17,140 bases of DNA. Origin: Phenylobacterium sp. GTDB lineage: Bacteria > Pseudomonadota > Alphaproteobacteria > Caulobacterales > Caulobacteraceae. The notes beneath the pieces are model-generated. The model had not been told where the DNA came from, searched no databases, and was given only the letters and a program-made list of their open reading frames with translations. Positions 1 through 7,331 of this stretch are shown here, in pieces. The stretch lies in contig JAQGIJ010000336.1 of the NCBI GenBank assembly GCA_028291285.1, positions 1-17,140 on the forward strand. The letters are read 5' to 3'. Numbering within the stretch: the first letter of the stretch is position 1; the number at the start of each line of letters is the position of its first letter. A program made the translations under genes and the position numbers.

Positions 1-689
1 CGGCCCGGCGGATGAAGGAGTACGTCCAGGCGCTGCACGCCATCTGGGACAGCTGGTACGAGGCCAAGCCGCTGAACTTCCGGGGCGAGTTCTACACCCA
101 CACCCTGATGACCCCGCGCTTCACGCCCGAGAACCGCGACTACGGTCGTCCGAAGGTGGCGCTGGCGGCGGTGGGGCCGCTGATGACCCAGGCCGCGGCG
201 GAGGTCGCCGACGCCGTCATCTGCCACTCCTTCTCCACGGAGCGCTACCTGCGCGAGGTGACCCTGCCGGCCATCGAGGCCTCGCTGGCGCAGAGCGGCC
301 GCGCCCGCTCAGACTTCGAGGTCATGTATCCGCCCTTCCTGGCCATCGTCCGCGACGACGCCGGGCTCGCCGAGGCCAGGCGCACGCTGCGCGGCCAGAT
401 CGCCTTCTACGCCTCGACGCCGGCCTACCGCGGGGTGCTCGAGCTGCACGGCTGGGGCGAGCTGCAGAGCGAGCTGCAGGTCTATGTGAAGTCGAACCGC
501 TGGGAGGAGATGGGCGAGCTGATCGACGACGAGGTGTTCGCGGCCTTCGCCATCGTCGGCGATGCGGGCCAGGTGGGCGATACGCTCGCCAGCCGCTTCG
601 GCGGGCTGATGGACCGCATCAACCTCGATCTGCGCGCGCTTGCGCCGGAGACGGCGCAGGCGCTGGTGGCGCGGCTCGCCGCCGCCTGA
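1..689 (+). CDS. LLM-class flavin/F420-dependent oxidoreductase, 3' part (truncated by window start)
   Basis: This is the C-terminal part of a luciferase-like monooxygenase (LLM) family protein, about 228 residues visible. The frame is open to the window edge, so the ATG at 12 is probably an internal Met and the true start lies upstream. Seen: a segment reading FRGEFYTHTLMTPRFTP, then the barrel strand PKVALAAVGPLMTQAAAEVADAVICHSF, and a C-terminal FAIVGDAGQVGDTLASRFGG typical of the TIGR03617-like branch of the family. Family knowledge: these TIM-barrel enzymes use reduced F420 or FMN to oxidise or reduce varied substrates. The cofactor cannot be told from this fragment; F420 is uncommon in alphaproteobacteria, so FMN is as likely. 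It ends with TGA at 687-689 and is followed by 126 nt of non-coding DNA with no clear promoter. A role in the same catabolic neighbourhood is inferred from context only. Confidence 0.85.
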   Translation, partial: ARRMKEYVQALHAIWDSWYEAKPLNFRGEFYTHTLMTPRFTPENRDYGRPKVALAAVGPLMTQAAAEVADAVICHSFSTERYLREVTLPAIEASLAQSGRARSDFEVMYPPFLAIVRDDAGLAEARRTLRGQIAFYASTPAYRGVLELHGWGELQSELQVYVKSNRWEEMGELIDDEVFAAFAIVGDAGQVGDTLASRFGGLMDRINLDLRALAPETAQALVARLAAA

Positions 690-815
690 GCGTCTGCACG
701 CGCGCGAGGCCTGTCGGCCGCCGCCCGCCTATGGTCTCCTGCGGCCGTCGGCGCGGAATCGCTCCCGGACGAGCGTGTCCGCCCGCGTCCGGAGACGAGC
801 TGAGGACCTTGGCGA

Positions 816-2654
816 ATGGCGCTGGCCCCCGAGAGCATCACCCAGCCCGGCAGCGGCCTGGTGTTCATCAACGACTACGGTGACGGCGTCAGCGACCTCT
901 ACCGCAGCGCCGTCATCGACGCCGAACGCCAGCTGGAGCAGGCCGTCACCACGCCGGTGACCATCAGCGTGGAGTTCGACCTGCAGTCGCTGGGCGACAA
1001 GTTCGCGGCGCAGAACTCGTACGCCACGCTCACGGTCGGCTACGCCACCCTGGCGACCGCGCTGCGCGCCCACGCCACCACCGCCGACGACCTGCTGGCG
1101 GTGAACGGCCTGCCGGCGACAGACCCCTCGGCGGGCGCGGGCTTCGCCATTCCGACGGGCCAGGCGACCATCCTCGGCCTCACGCCGCAGAGCAACGCGG
1201 TCAACCTCGTCGTCACCCTCAACAGCGACCTGCCCTGGAGCTGGGGCCAGGACGTCACCGGCGTGCTGGAACACGAGATCACCGAGGGCGCCTTCGGCCG
1301 CGTGGGGTCGCTGGGCGTCGCCGACACCCGGTGGGCGACCATGGACCTGTTCCGCTTCACCGCCACGGGGCAGCGGGACTACACCGGCGGCGCTGACGGC
1401 CAGGCCACCTACTTCGGCCTCGACGGCGCGCACCTGACGCCGCTCGCCTATCACAGCTCGGTGGGCGCGGGCGGGACCTTCGACGGCTTCGACCTCGCCG
1501 ACTGGGAGGCGACCCGCGGCGACGCCTTCGGCCCCTCCGGCGCCCAGGCCGGGGTGATGAGCGCCACCGACCTTCAGGTGCTCGACATCCTGGGCTGGAG
1601 CAACGCCGCCTATGCACCGGCGGCCGACGACTACGCCTCGAGCGCCTCGGCGAGCGGCCTGCCCTTCGGCCAACTGGCGGTCGGCGGCGCGGCTGCCGGC
1701 GTCCTGGAGCAGGCCGGCGACCGCGACCTCTTCCACGTCACCCTGCAGGCGGGCGCGACCTACCGGATCGACCTCACCGGCGCGCATGGCGGCGGCGGGA
1801 CCCTGGCCGATCCCTACCTGCGCCTGGACGACGCCAACGGCACGGTGCTCGCCACCAACGACGACGTCGTCGACGGAAGCAACCCCGACTCCCGCCTGGT
1901 GTTCACCGCGCCCACCACCGACGTCTACCTGGTGGAGGCGGGCGGCTTCCTCGACGGCTATGCCGGCTCCTACCGGGTGACGGTCCTGCAGACGGCGGCC
2001 GCGCCGAGCGCCGCGCCGACCCCGGGCGACGACGTGCTGACCGGCCGCAACGGCGGCGACAGCATCAACGGCCTGGCGGGAAACGACACCATCACCGGCG
2101 GCGACGGCCACAACCTCATCCTGGGCCTTGACGGCGCCGACCTGATCACCGGCGGACCGGGCGTCAACGAGATCAACGGCAACAAGGGCGACGACACCAT
2201 CGTCGGCATGAGCTCGGTCGGCGACACCCTGTTCGGCGGCCAGGGAAACGACCTCGTCCAGGTCCGCGGCGCCGCCGGCGAGGTGATCAACGGCAATCTC
2301 GGAAACGACACCATCCAGGGCGGCGCGGGCGCCGACACCCTGTGGGGCGGCCAGGGCGACGACCTGATCACCGGCGGGGCGGGGAACGACTGGCTGTCCG
2401 GCGACCGCGGCCACGACACCGTCACCGGCGGGGCCGGGGCGGACATCTTCCACCATTTCGCCGGCGCGGGCGTGACGGCGGTGACCGACTTCAACGGCGC
2501 CGAAGGCGACCGCGTGCAGCTCGACCCAGGCTCGACCTGGACCCTCGCCCAGTCCAGCGCCGACACGGTCATCGACCTGGGCGCAGGCAGCCAGCTGATC
2601 CTGAGGAACGTCGCCGCCTCGACGCTGCAGAGCGGCTGGATCTTCCTGGCCTGA
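816..2654 (+). CDS. Secreted RTX metalloprotease-like protein with PPC domain (NF038122-like)
   Basis: A 612-residue protein with no N-terminal signal peptide. ATG at 816 follows GAGGA (802-806) by 9 nt. Domain order: residues 1-265 resemble the NF038122-type metalloprotease family, with the zincin-like motif H153-E-I-T-E157 followed by GR (161-162) and a conserved-looking MDLFRF segment (176-181); residues 270-392 are a bacterial pre-peptidase C-terminal (PPC) beta domain (DRDLFHVTLQAGATYRIDLTG); residues 404-545 are RTX nonapeptide repeats; residues 546-612 are a terminal beta region ending GWIFLA. Known for RTX proteins: export by a type I secretion system through an uncleaved C-terminal signal, with Ca2+ folding the repeats outside the cell. 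Inference: a calcium-dependent extracellular protease or peptide-binding protein. The second zincin His is replaced by Glu157, so activity is not certain. No ABC/MFP/TolC secretion genes are in the window. It is convergent with the P450 gene, with only 11 nt between the stop codons. Confidence 0.85.
   Translation: MALAPESITQPGSGLVFINDYGDGVSDLYRSAVIDAERQLEQAVTTPVTISVEFDLQSLGDKFAAQNSYATLTVGYATLATALRAHATTADDLLAVNGLPATDPSAGAGFAIPTGQATILGLTPQSNAVNLVVTLNSDLPWSWGQDVTGVLEHEITEGAFGRVGSLGVADTRWATMDLFRFTATGQRDYTGGADGQATYFGLDGAHLTPLAYHSSVGAGGTFDGFDLADWEATRGDAFGPSGAQAGVMSATDLQVLDILGWSNAAYAPAADDYASSASASGLPFGQLAVGGAAAGVLEQAGDRDLFHVTLQAGATYRIDLTGAHGGGGTLADPYLRLDDANGTVLATNDDVVDGSNPDSRLVFTAPTTDVYLVEAGGFLDGYAGSYRVTVLQTAAAPSAAPTPGDDVLTGRNGGDSINGLAGNDTITGGDGHNLILGLDGADLITGGPGVNEINGNKGDDTIVGMSSVGDTLFGGQGNDLVQVRGAAGEVINGNLGNDTIQGGAGADTLWGGQGDDLITGGAGNDWLSGDRGHDTVTGGAGADIFHHFAGAGVTAVTDFNGAEGDRVQLDPGSTWTLAQSSADTVIDLGAGSQLILRNVAASTLQSGWIFLA
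2025..2450 (+). repeat. RTX nonapeptide repeat-coding tract
   Basis: Residues 404-545 of the protein encoded here contain about 14 copies of a degenerate GGxGxDxhx unit, for example GNDTITGGD, GADLITGGP, GDDLITGGA and GNDWLSGDR. At DNA level this appears as imperfect 27-nt periodicity. Two spacings are irregular (around residues 464-470 and 482-495), where the repeat is longer or degenerate. Each pair of repeats is expected to form a Ca2+-binding parallel beta-roll turn. Confidence 0.9.
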
Positions 2655-2669
2655 GGCCGCGGGCCTCAG
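2651..2669. terminator. Perfect inverted repeat spanning both convergent stop codons
   Basis: CTGAGGCC (2651-2658), loop GCG, GGCCTCAG (2662-2669): a perfect 8-bp stem with a 3-nt loop. The left arm contains the TGA of the RTX gene (2652-2654) and the right arm contains the TGA of the P450 gene on the other strand (2666-2668). There is no T tract on either side, so it is not a canonical intrinsic terminator. Its position makes a shared bidirectional terminator or transcript-end-protecting hairpin likely. Confidence 0.55.
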
Positions 2670-3901
2670 TGCGTCGGTTCCGGCGTCCAGACGAGCGGCA
2701 GGTAGGTAACTCCCCAGACGATGGTCGCCTGGGTCCGCGGCGTCTCGCCGGGCTTGACGCGGAACGGCGGAATGCGGGTCAGCCACTCCTCGAGCGCGAT
2801 CTTCATCTCGCGGCGGGCCAGGTGCGAGCCGATGCAGCGGTGCGGGCCCGAGGCGAAGGCCAGGTGGCGCACGTTCTCGCGCGTGAAGTCGATGTGGTGC
2901 GGATCGGGGAACTCGCGCTCGTCGCGCCCGGCGATGGGCGTGGCCAGGAACACGAAGTCGCCCTTCTTCATCTTCACGCCGTGGAACTCCAGGTCGCGGG
3001 TCAGCTGGCGCTTGGATTCGACGATGGTGTAGGCGCGCAGCAGCTCCTCGATGGCGTTGGAGATCAGGCCCGGATCGTCGCGCAGCTGCTGCTGCAGCCA
3101 GGGCGACTGGGCGAGCTCGCGGAACACGAAGCCGAGCGCGGAGGTGACGGTGTCGAGCCCTGCCAGGAAGAACATGAAGTAGAAGCCCATCACCTCGTCG
3201 TCGGTGAAGGGCCGGCCGTCCACCTGGCCGTTGGCGAGCAGGCTCGACAGGTCATCGCGCGGATGGGCGCGCCGGTCGTTCATCACGCCGGTCAGATAGT
3301 CCCGGGTGGCGCGCGCCGCGGCGAGCGTATCCTCCACGGACTTGGCGTGCAGCAGCCCCTCCTCCCAGGCCACGAAGTCGGCCGTGCGCTCCAGCGGCAG
3401 GCCCATCAGGCGCAGGAAGATGGTCACCGGGAAGGACCGTCCGAACGCCTCGATGAACTCGCACTCGCCCTTGTGGCGGAAGCCCTCGACCAGCTCGACG
3501 CAGGTCTCGCGGACGCCGCCCTCCAGCGCCGCCATCCGCGCCGGCGAGAAGATCGGGTTCACCAGGGTGCGGTACTTGGTGTGCTCCGGCGGATCGAGAT
3601 GCACAGGGATCAGCCGCCAGTGGTCGCCGAGCCCTTCGGCCAGCCGCGAGACCTCGTCGGACGAGAACAGCTCGGGGTGCTGGTAGACCTCGCGGATCAG
3701 CTCGAGGCGCGTCACCACCCAGGCCGGATTGCCGTCGTGGACGATGGGGCTGAAGAAGATGTCCGGCCCCTGGAACAGGAAAGCCGCCGCGCGGTGCGGG
3801 TCCTCGTTGGCGCCGGGCGCCGTGGCGAAGCTGAAGTTGCGCACGAGCTCCGGCGGGACGTGCGCGGGAACCCCGGGGATTTCGGCGATCGCCTCGCTCA
3901 T
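2666..3901 (-). CDS. Cytochrome P450
   Basis: A 411-residue soluble bacterial class I P450, of normal length. Landmarks: HLDPPEH (101-107, C-helix region), I-helix AGLDTVTS (247-254) with the acid/alcohol pair D250-T251 for O2 activation, ExxR (E286-R289) and the haem loop FASGPHRCIGSHLARRE with the thiolate ligand Cys356 (codon 2834-2836). There is no membrane anchor. Start ATG at 3901 has a strong GGAGGAG ribosome site 5 nt upstream. It needs a ferredoxin and a ferredoxin reductase, neither of which is in the window. It lies downstream of the receptor and the alpha/beta hydrolase on the same strand; the 101-nt gap before it (3902-4002) has no obvious terminator, so co-transcription is plausible. 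Inference: hydroxylation of a hydrophobic substrate such as a terpenoid, steroid or alkyl ester. The subfamily and substrate are not assignable from sequence reading alone. Confidence 0.96.
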   Translation of the reverse strand: MSEAIAEIPGVPAHVPPELVRNFSFATAPGANEDPHRAAAFLFQGPDIFFSPIVHDGNPAWVVTRLELIREVYQHPELFSSDEVSRLAEGLGDHWRLIPVHLDPPEHTKYRTLVNPIFSPARMAALEGGVRETCVELVEGFRHKGECEFIEAFGRSFPVTIFLRLMGLPLERTADFVAWEEGLLHAKSVEDTLAAARATRDYLTGVMNDRRAHPRDDLSSLLANGQVDGRPFTDDEVMGFYFMFFLAGLDTVTSALGFVFRELAQSPWLQQQLRDDPGLISNAIEELLRAYTIVESKRQLTRDLEFHGVKMKKGDFVFLATPIAGRDEREFPDPHHIDFTRENVRHLAFASGPHRCIGSHLARREMKIALEEWLTRIPPFRVKPGETPRTQATIVWGVTYLPLVWTPEPTH

Positions 3902-4002
3902 GGTCTCCTCCGCGCCTTGGCTCTGGCGGCCGGCTGAGCGGAGTTAACCACCACGTCCGGCGGGGCGGAAGCCGCAACCTGACGAACCTTCAGTCGCTCC
4001 GA

Positions 4003-4884
4003 TCAGGGCGCCTTGGCCAGGAACCCGGCGATCGCCGCCTTCGCCTCCGGCTCGGTGAGCATCGGCGCGTGGCCGACGTTCGCCACTTCGGCGTAGGCCA
4101 TGGCCGGCGCGCGGGCGCGCATGGCGGCCGCGCCGTCCGCCTCCAGCACGTCGGAGCGCGCGCCGCGCACCAGGAGCAGCGGGCGGCCGCCGGCGGCCAG
4201 CAGGTCGAACAGCGGCCAGAGGTCAGGCTGCGGCCCGCCGGCGGCGGCGGCCTCGCGGATCGGGGCCATGATCCGCGGGTCGTAGTCCAGCGTGGGCGCG
4301 CCGCCCGCCTCGCGGAACAGCCGCCGGGCGAAGGCCTGCCAGTCCTGCTCTCCATAAGCCGGAAAGGCCGCGCCGTTGGTGGTCCTGGCGTAGGCCGCCG
4401 CCGCGGGCCAGTCGGCGACCGGCGGCGGTTCGCCGGCGTAGCTGGCGATGCGCGCCAGGCCCGCGGCCGAGAGCTGCGGCCCCACGTCGTTGAGCACCGC
4501 CCCGGCCAGCTTCGGCGGCGCGATCGCCGCCAGCATCATCGCCACCAGCCCGCCCATGGAGGTGCCGATCACGATCGCCTGCGCAATCTCCAGCGTGTCC
4601 AGCAGGGCCACCATGTCCGCGGCGTAGGTCACCGGCTGATAGCTCGCCGGATCGGCGGCGTAGCCCGAGCGGCCGCGCCCGCGGATGTCCGCCGCCAGCA
4701 CGCGGCGCCCCTGCCCGGCGATCCAGGGGGCCACCGCCTCGAAGTCGCGCGAGCTGCGGGTCAGGCCGTGCAGGCAGAGGATCGGCGTTCGCGCCTCCCC
4801 GCCCCCGCCGGCGGCGGGGTAGTCGCGGGCCATCAACGGCGTCCCGTCGGCCGCACGCCAGCTCACCCAGGCGAAGTCGCTCAT
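4003..4884 (-). CDS. Alpha/beta-fold hydrolase
   Basis: A 293-residue protein of the alpha/beta hydrolase_1 family. Seen: oxyanion-hole LHG (38-40), nucleophile elbow G107-T-S109-M-G111 with Ser109, the acid candidate Asp245 in RGARSDVL, and catalytic His272 in VGHAP. A cap region lies between about 140 and 215. There is no signal peptide, so it is cytoplasmic. The start at 4884 follows AAGGA by 9 nt, and the gene begins only 29 nt after the receptor stop, which supports one transcript. Known family reactions include ester, lactone, epoxide and C-C hydrolysis; which one applies is not visible. Inference: it acts on the compound imported by the adjacent TonB-dependent receptor, before or after P450 oxidation. 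Confidence 0.93.
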   Translation of the reverse strand: MSDFAWVSWRAADGTPLMARDYPAAGGGGEARTPILCLHGLTRSSRDFEAVAPWIAGQGRRVLAADIRGRGRSGYAADPASYQPVTYAADMVALLDTLEIAQAIVIGTSMGGLVAMMLAAIAPPKLAGAVLNDVGPQLSAAGLARIASYAGEPPPVADWPAAAAYARTTNGAAFPAYGEQDWQAFARRLFREAGGAPTLDYDPRIMAPIREAAAAGGPQPDLWPLFDLLAAGGRPLLLVRGARSDVLEADGAAAMRARAPAMAYAEVANVGHAPMLTEPEAKAAIAGFLAKAP

Positions 4885-4913
4885 CGGGCCAGGTCCTTCG
4901 CCGCGTTCGCGGA

Positions 4914-7217
4914 CTAGCGCAGGCGCGCCGTCACCCGGAACATGACCGTTCGCGGGTCGCCGTAATAGACGGTCTGCACCCCGGCGATGGCCTGGAAATT
5001 CTGCGCGTCGGCCTTGTAGATCTTGCCGCCCAGGTTTTTCGCGTAGAGGCCGGCGGTGTAGTTGCGGTCGGCGCTCTGCCAGACGATCCGCGCGTCATAG
5101 AGCGTGTAGCCGTTCTGGTAGAGGTTCTCGTAGACCTGCCCATTGGGCCGAGCGATGTCGACGGCCAGCGCCATGCGCGAGCGGTAGGAGGCGCCGACGC
5201 CCACGGTCACCGAACCCGCCTCGGACTGGCCGGCGTCGGCGAGGTCGAAGGTGTAGGCGGGCGCCACCCGCGCCGTCCACTTCGGCGAGAAGGCCGGGTC
5301 CTGTTTCGTACGGTCGCCCGTCGGGTTGGTCGGCGTGATGAAGGCCGCGTCGTTGAAGCGGACATACTTGGCGTCGAGGTAGCCCGCCTGGGCGTCCACG
5401 TGGAAGGCCCGCACCGGGTTCCACACCGCCTCCAGTTCCACGCCCTCGGTGCGCAGCTTGCCGGCGTTCAGCACGGTCTGGACGAAGATCGGCGGGTTGG
5501 TCGGGATCGGGTCCGGCTCCGAGCGCGTGACACTCGCCTGGAAGTCTCGGTAATCGTTGTAGAACAGCGCGACGTTCAGCACGAGGGTGCGGTCCAACCA
5601 GCTGGTCTTGGCGCCCAGCTCGTAGGTGTAGACCTTCTCGGGGTTGTAGGGGGTCTGCTGGCCCGGGCTGTTGGCGCGGCCGTTGAAGCCGCCCGACTGG
5701 AAGCCCACCGAGTACTTGGCGTAGGTCAGGATGTTCGACGCCGCCTCCCAGTCCACCCCGACGGTGGGCGACAGGTTGTGCCAGCTATCCTTCACGTCGA
5801 AGGCGAAGGGGGATGCGCCATTGACGGTGGTCAGGCGCTTGTAGCGCTTCGTCTCGTCGGTGTAGCGCAGGCCCCCCGTCACGCGCAGGTCGGACGTCAG
5901 GCTGTAGCTGCCGTTGAGATAGGCGGCGTAGCTCTTCGTCACCTGGTCGTCGCCGATGAAGCGGATCGCCGGGAACGGCCCGCCGAACAGGCTGAAGAGG
6001 TCGTTGCCGTAGGCCCACTGCGTCGACTTCACATGCTCGCGCATGAAGAAGAGGCCGCCCACCGCCTTGATCGGCCCGGCCTCGTAGTTGCCCTGGAACT
6101 CCTGGCTCAGCTGGCGCTGGGTCACGCCGACGACGACGTCGCCGAGTTGGAAGGGCGTGGCGTCGATGTCGATGCGGTCGTCGTAGTTCATCCGCCGAAA
6201 GGCGCTGATCGACTTGAGCGTGATCGCCGGCGAGACGTTCCAGGTCTCGACGGCCGAGACGCCCGCGGCGTTCAGCGGCGAGCGGTTCTCCAGTTGCGGC
6301 CCGTTCGAGATCGGCGCCGTGTAGTTCCAGTTCGACGGCCCGTTCTGGGCGCCCGGATAGAGCACCGTGACGGCGCCCAGCCCGAGCGGCGGCGCGATGT
6401 TGGTGCGGAAGACGTTGGCCGTCTCCTGGCCCACCGTCATGTGCGGCGACTCGTGGATGTAGTCGGCCGAGACGTCCATCCGGAAGCTCTCGGTGGGCGT
6501 CCAGGCGGCCTGCAGCCGGCCCGCCATGTTCTTCTGGTTGTTGTAGCCGCGGCCGGTGATCTGGTCGTGCACGTAGTCGTCGTGGCCGCCCATGTAGAAG
6601 GAGGCGCCCAGCGCCAGGGTCGGGCTGACCGGCCCCATGGCCGTGGCCTTGATCTCGTGCTGGCCGCGGTTGCCGACGCCCAGCGAGATGTTGACGTAGG
6701 GGTCGCGGCCCGGCTTGCGGGTGATGTAGCGCAGCGCCCCGCCGATGGTGTTCTTGCCATAGAGGGTGCCTTGCGGCCCGCGCAGCACCTCCACCCGCTC
6801 AAGGTCGTAGAGGTTGAAGAGCACGCCGCGGATCCGCGCCAGGAAGACGTCGTCCAGATAGACGCCGACGGCGGGATCGAAGGTCTGCAGGGCGTCCGGC
6901 TGGCCGAGCCCGCGGATGTAGATGTTGGCGGCGTCGGCGCTACCGCGCCCCTGGACCAGGTTCAGGTTCGGCACCAGCCCTTGCAGCGAGGTCGCGTCGG
7001 TGGCGCCGAGCCGGTCGAGGGTCTCGCCGGTGAAGGCCGAGATGGCGATTGGCACCGTCTGCAGCGTCTCGGCCGTGCGCCGGGCGGTGACGACGAGTTC
7101 CTGGACGCTGGCGGTCCCGGCGGCGGCCGGCGGCGGCGCCGCGGCCTGGGCCAGGGCGGCGCCGAACGGCGCGAAGCTGGCGGCGCATGCCAGTAGAAGG
7201 CTCTTGGAGCGGATCAT
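4914..7217 (-). CDS. TonB-dependent outer-membrane receptor
   Basis: A 767-residue outer-membrane beta-barrel transporter. The chosen start at 7217 gives MIRSKSLLLACAASFAPFG with a signal peptide ending near ALAQA (residue 25) and a strong AGGGGGGAA ribosome site; an upstream in-frame start at 7286 would place 23 charged residues before the signal and is unlikely. Residues 38-46 (VQELVVTAR) resemble a TonB box. The plug domain (about 50-165) carries IYIRGLG, VGVYLDDVF, ERVEVLRGPQGTLYGKNTIGG and a GALRYITRKP strand. The barrel follows to the end (TVMFRVTARLR). The last residue is Arg rather than the usual terminal aromatic. Known role: TonB/ExbBD-powered uptake of scarce or bulky substrates. 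The family style (PQGTLYGKNTIGGA) is that of the large sphingomonad/caulobacter expansions often linked to aromatic, terpenoid or carbohydrate use, not specifically iron. It leads a likely operon with the hydrolase and the P450. Confidence 0.95.
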   Translation of the reverse strand: MIRSKSLLLACAASFAPFGAALAQAAAPPPAAAGTASVQELVVTARRTAETLQTVPIAISAFTGETLDRLGATDATSLQGLVPNLNLVQGRGSADAANIYIRGLGQPDALQTFDPAVGVYLDDVFLARIRGVLFNLYDLERVEVLRGPQGTLYGKNTIGGALRYITRKPGRDPYVNISLGVGNRGQHEIKATAMGPVSPTLALGASFYMGGHDDYVHDQITGRGYNNQKNMAGRLQAAWTPTESFRMDVSADYIHESPHMTVGQETANVFRTNIAPPLGLGAVTVLYPGAQNGPSNWNYTAPISNGPQLENRSPLNAAGVSAVETWNVSPAITLKSISAFRRMNYDDRIDIDATPFQLGDVVVGVTQRQLSQEFQGNYEAGPIKAVGGLFFMREHVKSTQWAYGNDLFSLFGGPFPAIRFIGDDQVTKSYAAYLNGSYSLTSDLRVTGGLRYTDETKRYKRLTTVNGASPFAFDVKDSWHNLSPTVGVDWEAASNILTYAKYSVGFQSGGFNGRANSPGQQTPYNPEKVYTYELGAKTSWLDRTLVLNVALFYNDYRDFQASVTRSEPDPIPTNPPIFVQTVLNAGKLRTEGVELEAVWNPVRAFHVDAQAGYLDAKYVRFNDAAFITPTNPTGDRTKQDPAFSPKWTARVAPAYTFDLADAGQSEAGSVTVGVGASYRSRMALAVDIARPNGQVYENLYQNGYTLYDARIVWQSADRNYTAGLYAKNLGGKIYKADAQNFQAIAGVQTVYYGDPRTVMFRVTARLR

Positions 7218-7220
7218 CGC

Positions 7221-7229
7221 TTCCCCCCT
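7221..7229 (-). promoter_or_regulatory. Ribosome binding site fixing the receptor start
   Basis: On the minus strand AGGGGGGAA precedes the ATG at 7217 with a short spacer. It supports the start that exposes a clean signal peptide and argues against the upstream in-frame ATG at 7286. Confidence 0.7.
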
Positions 7230-7236
7230 GGGACGG

Positions 7237-7254
7237 CGCCCGTCTTTGCGGGCG
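7237..7254 (-). other. Hairpin in the receptor leader
   Basis: On the minus strand CGCCCG, loop CAAAGA, CGGGCG: a perfect 6-bp GC stem with a 6-nt loop, located about 20 nt upstream of the receptor start and about 80 nt after the AraC-type gene stop. It could be a weak terminator for the regulator gene or a structured 5' leader of the receptor. There is no T tract. Confidence 0.4.
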
Positions 7255-7288
7255 AATCTGCGCCATAGGTACGACCGCCCGCCCAAGC

Positions 7289-7311
7289 TTGACGAGGACA
7301 GCTTTGGTCAA
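7289..7311. promoter_or_regulatory. Inverted repeat TTGAC-N13-GTCAA, candidate operator/promoter region
   Basis: Perfect 5-bp arms (7289-7293 and 7307-7311) in the 114-nt gap between the AraC-type regulator and the receptor. On the minus strand the right-hand arm reads TTGACC, which resembles a -35 box, but no good -10 box sits 16-18 nt downstream. Symmetric arms 18 nt apart centre-to-centre are compatible with a dimeric regulator on one face of the helix. This is a candidate only. Confidence 0.3.
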
Positions 7312-7331
7312 TCGAGAGGGAACTATTTCGC

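Noticed and set aside
690..815. Possible stress-type promoter (GGAAT followed by CGTG) before the RTX gene
   Set aside because: The spacing is too short and both boxes deviate from consensus, so I do not call it.
2025..2450. Periodic repeats that could be taken for a CRISPR or tandem satellite array
   Set aside because: The period is 27 nt with no spacers, in frame, and it encodes RTX nonapeptides.
729..2786. A 685-codon open frame on the minus strand opposite the RTX gene
   Set aside because: Its product is Val/Ala/Gly/Arg-rich with no domain, it runs antiparallel to a gene with clear domains, and it arises from third-position GC bias and the repeats.
5400..7196. A 598-codon open frame on the plus strand inside the receptor gene
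   Set aside because: Low-complexity Arg/Val/Asp/His-rich product and no ribosome site; the opposite strand holds a full TonB-dependent receptor.
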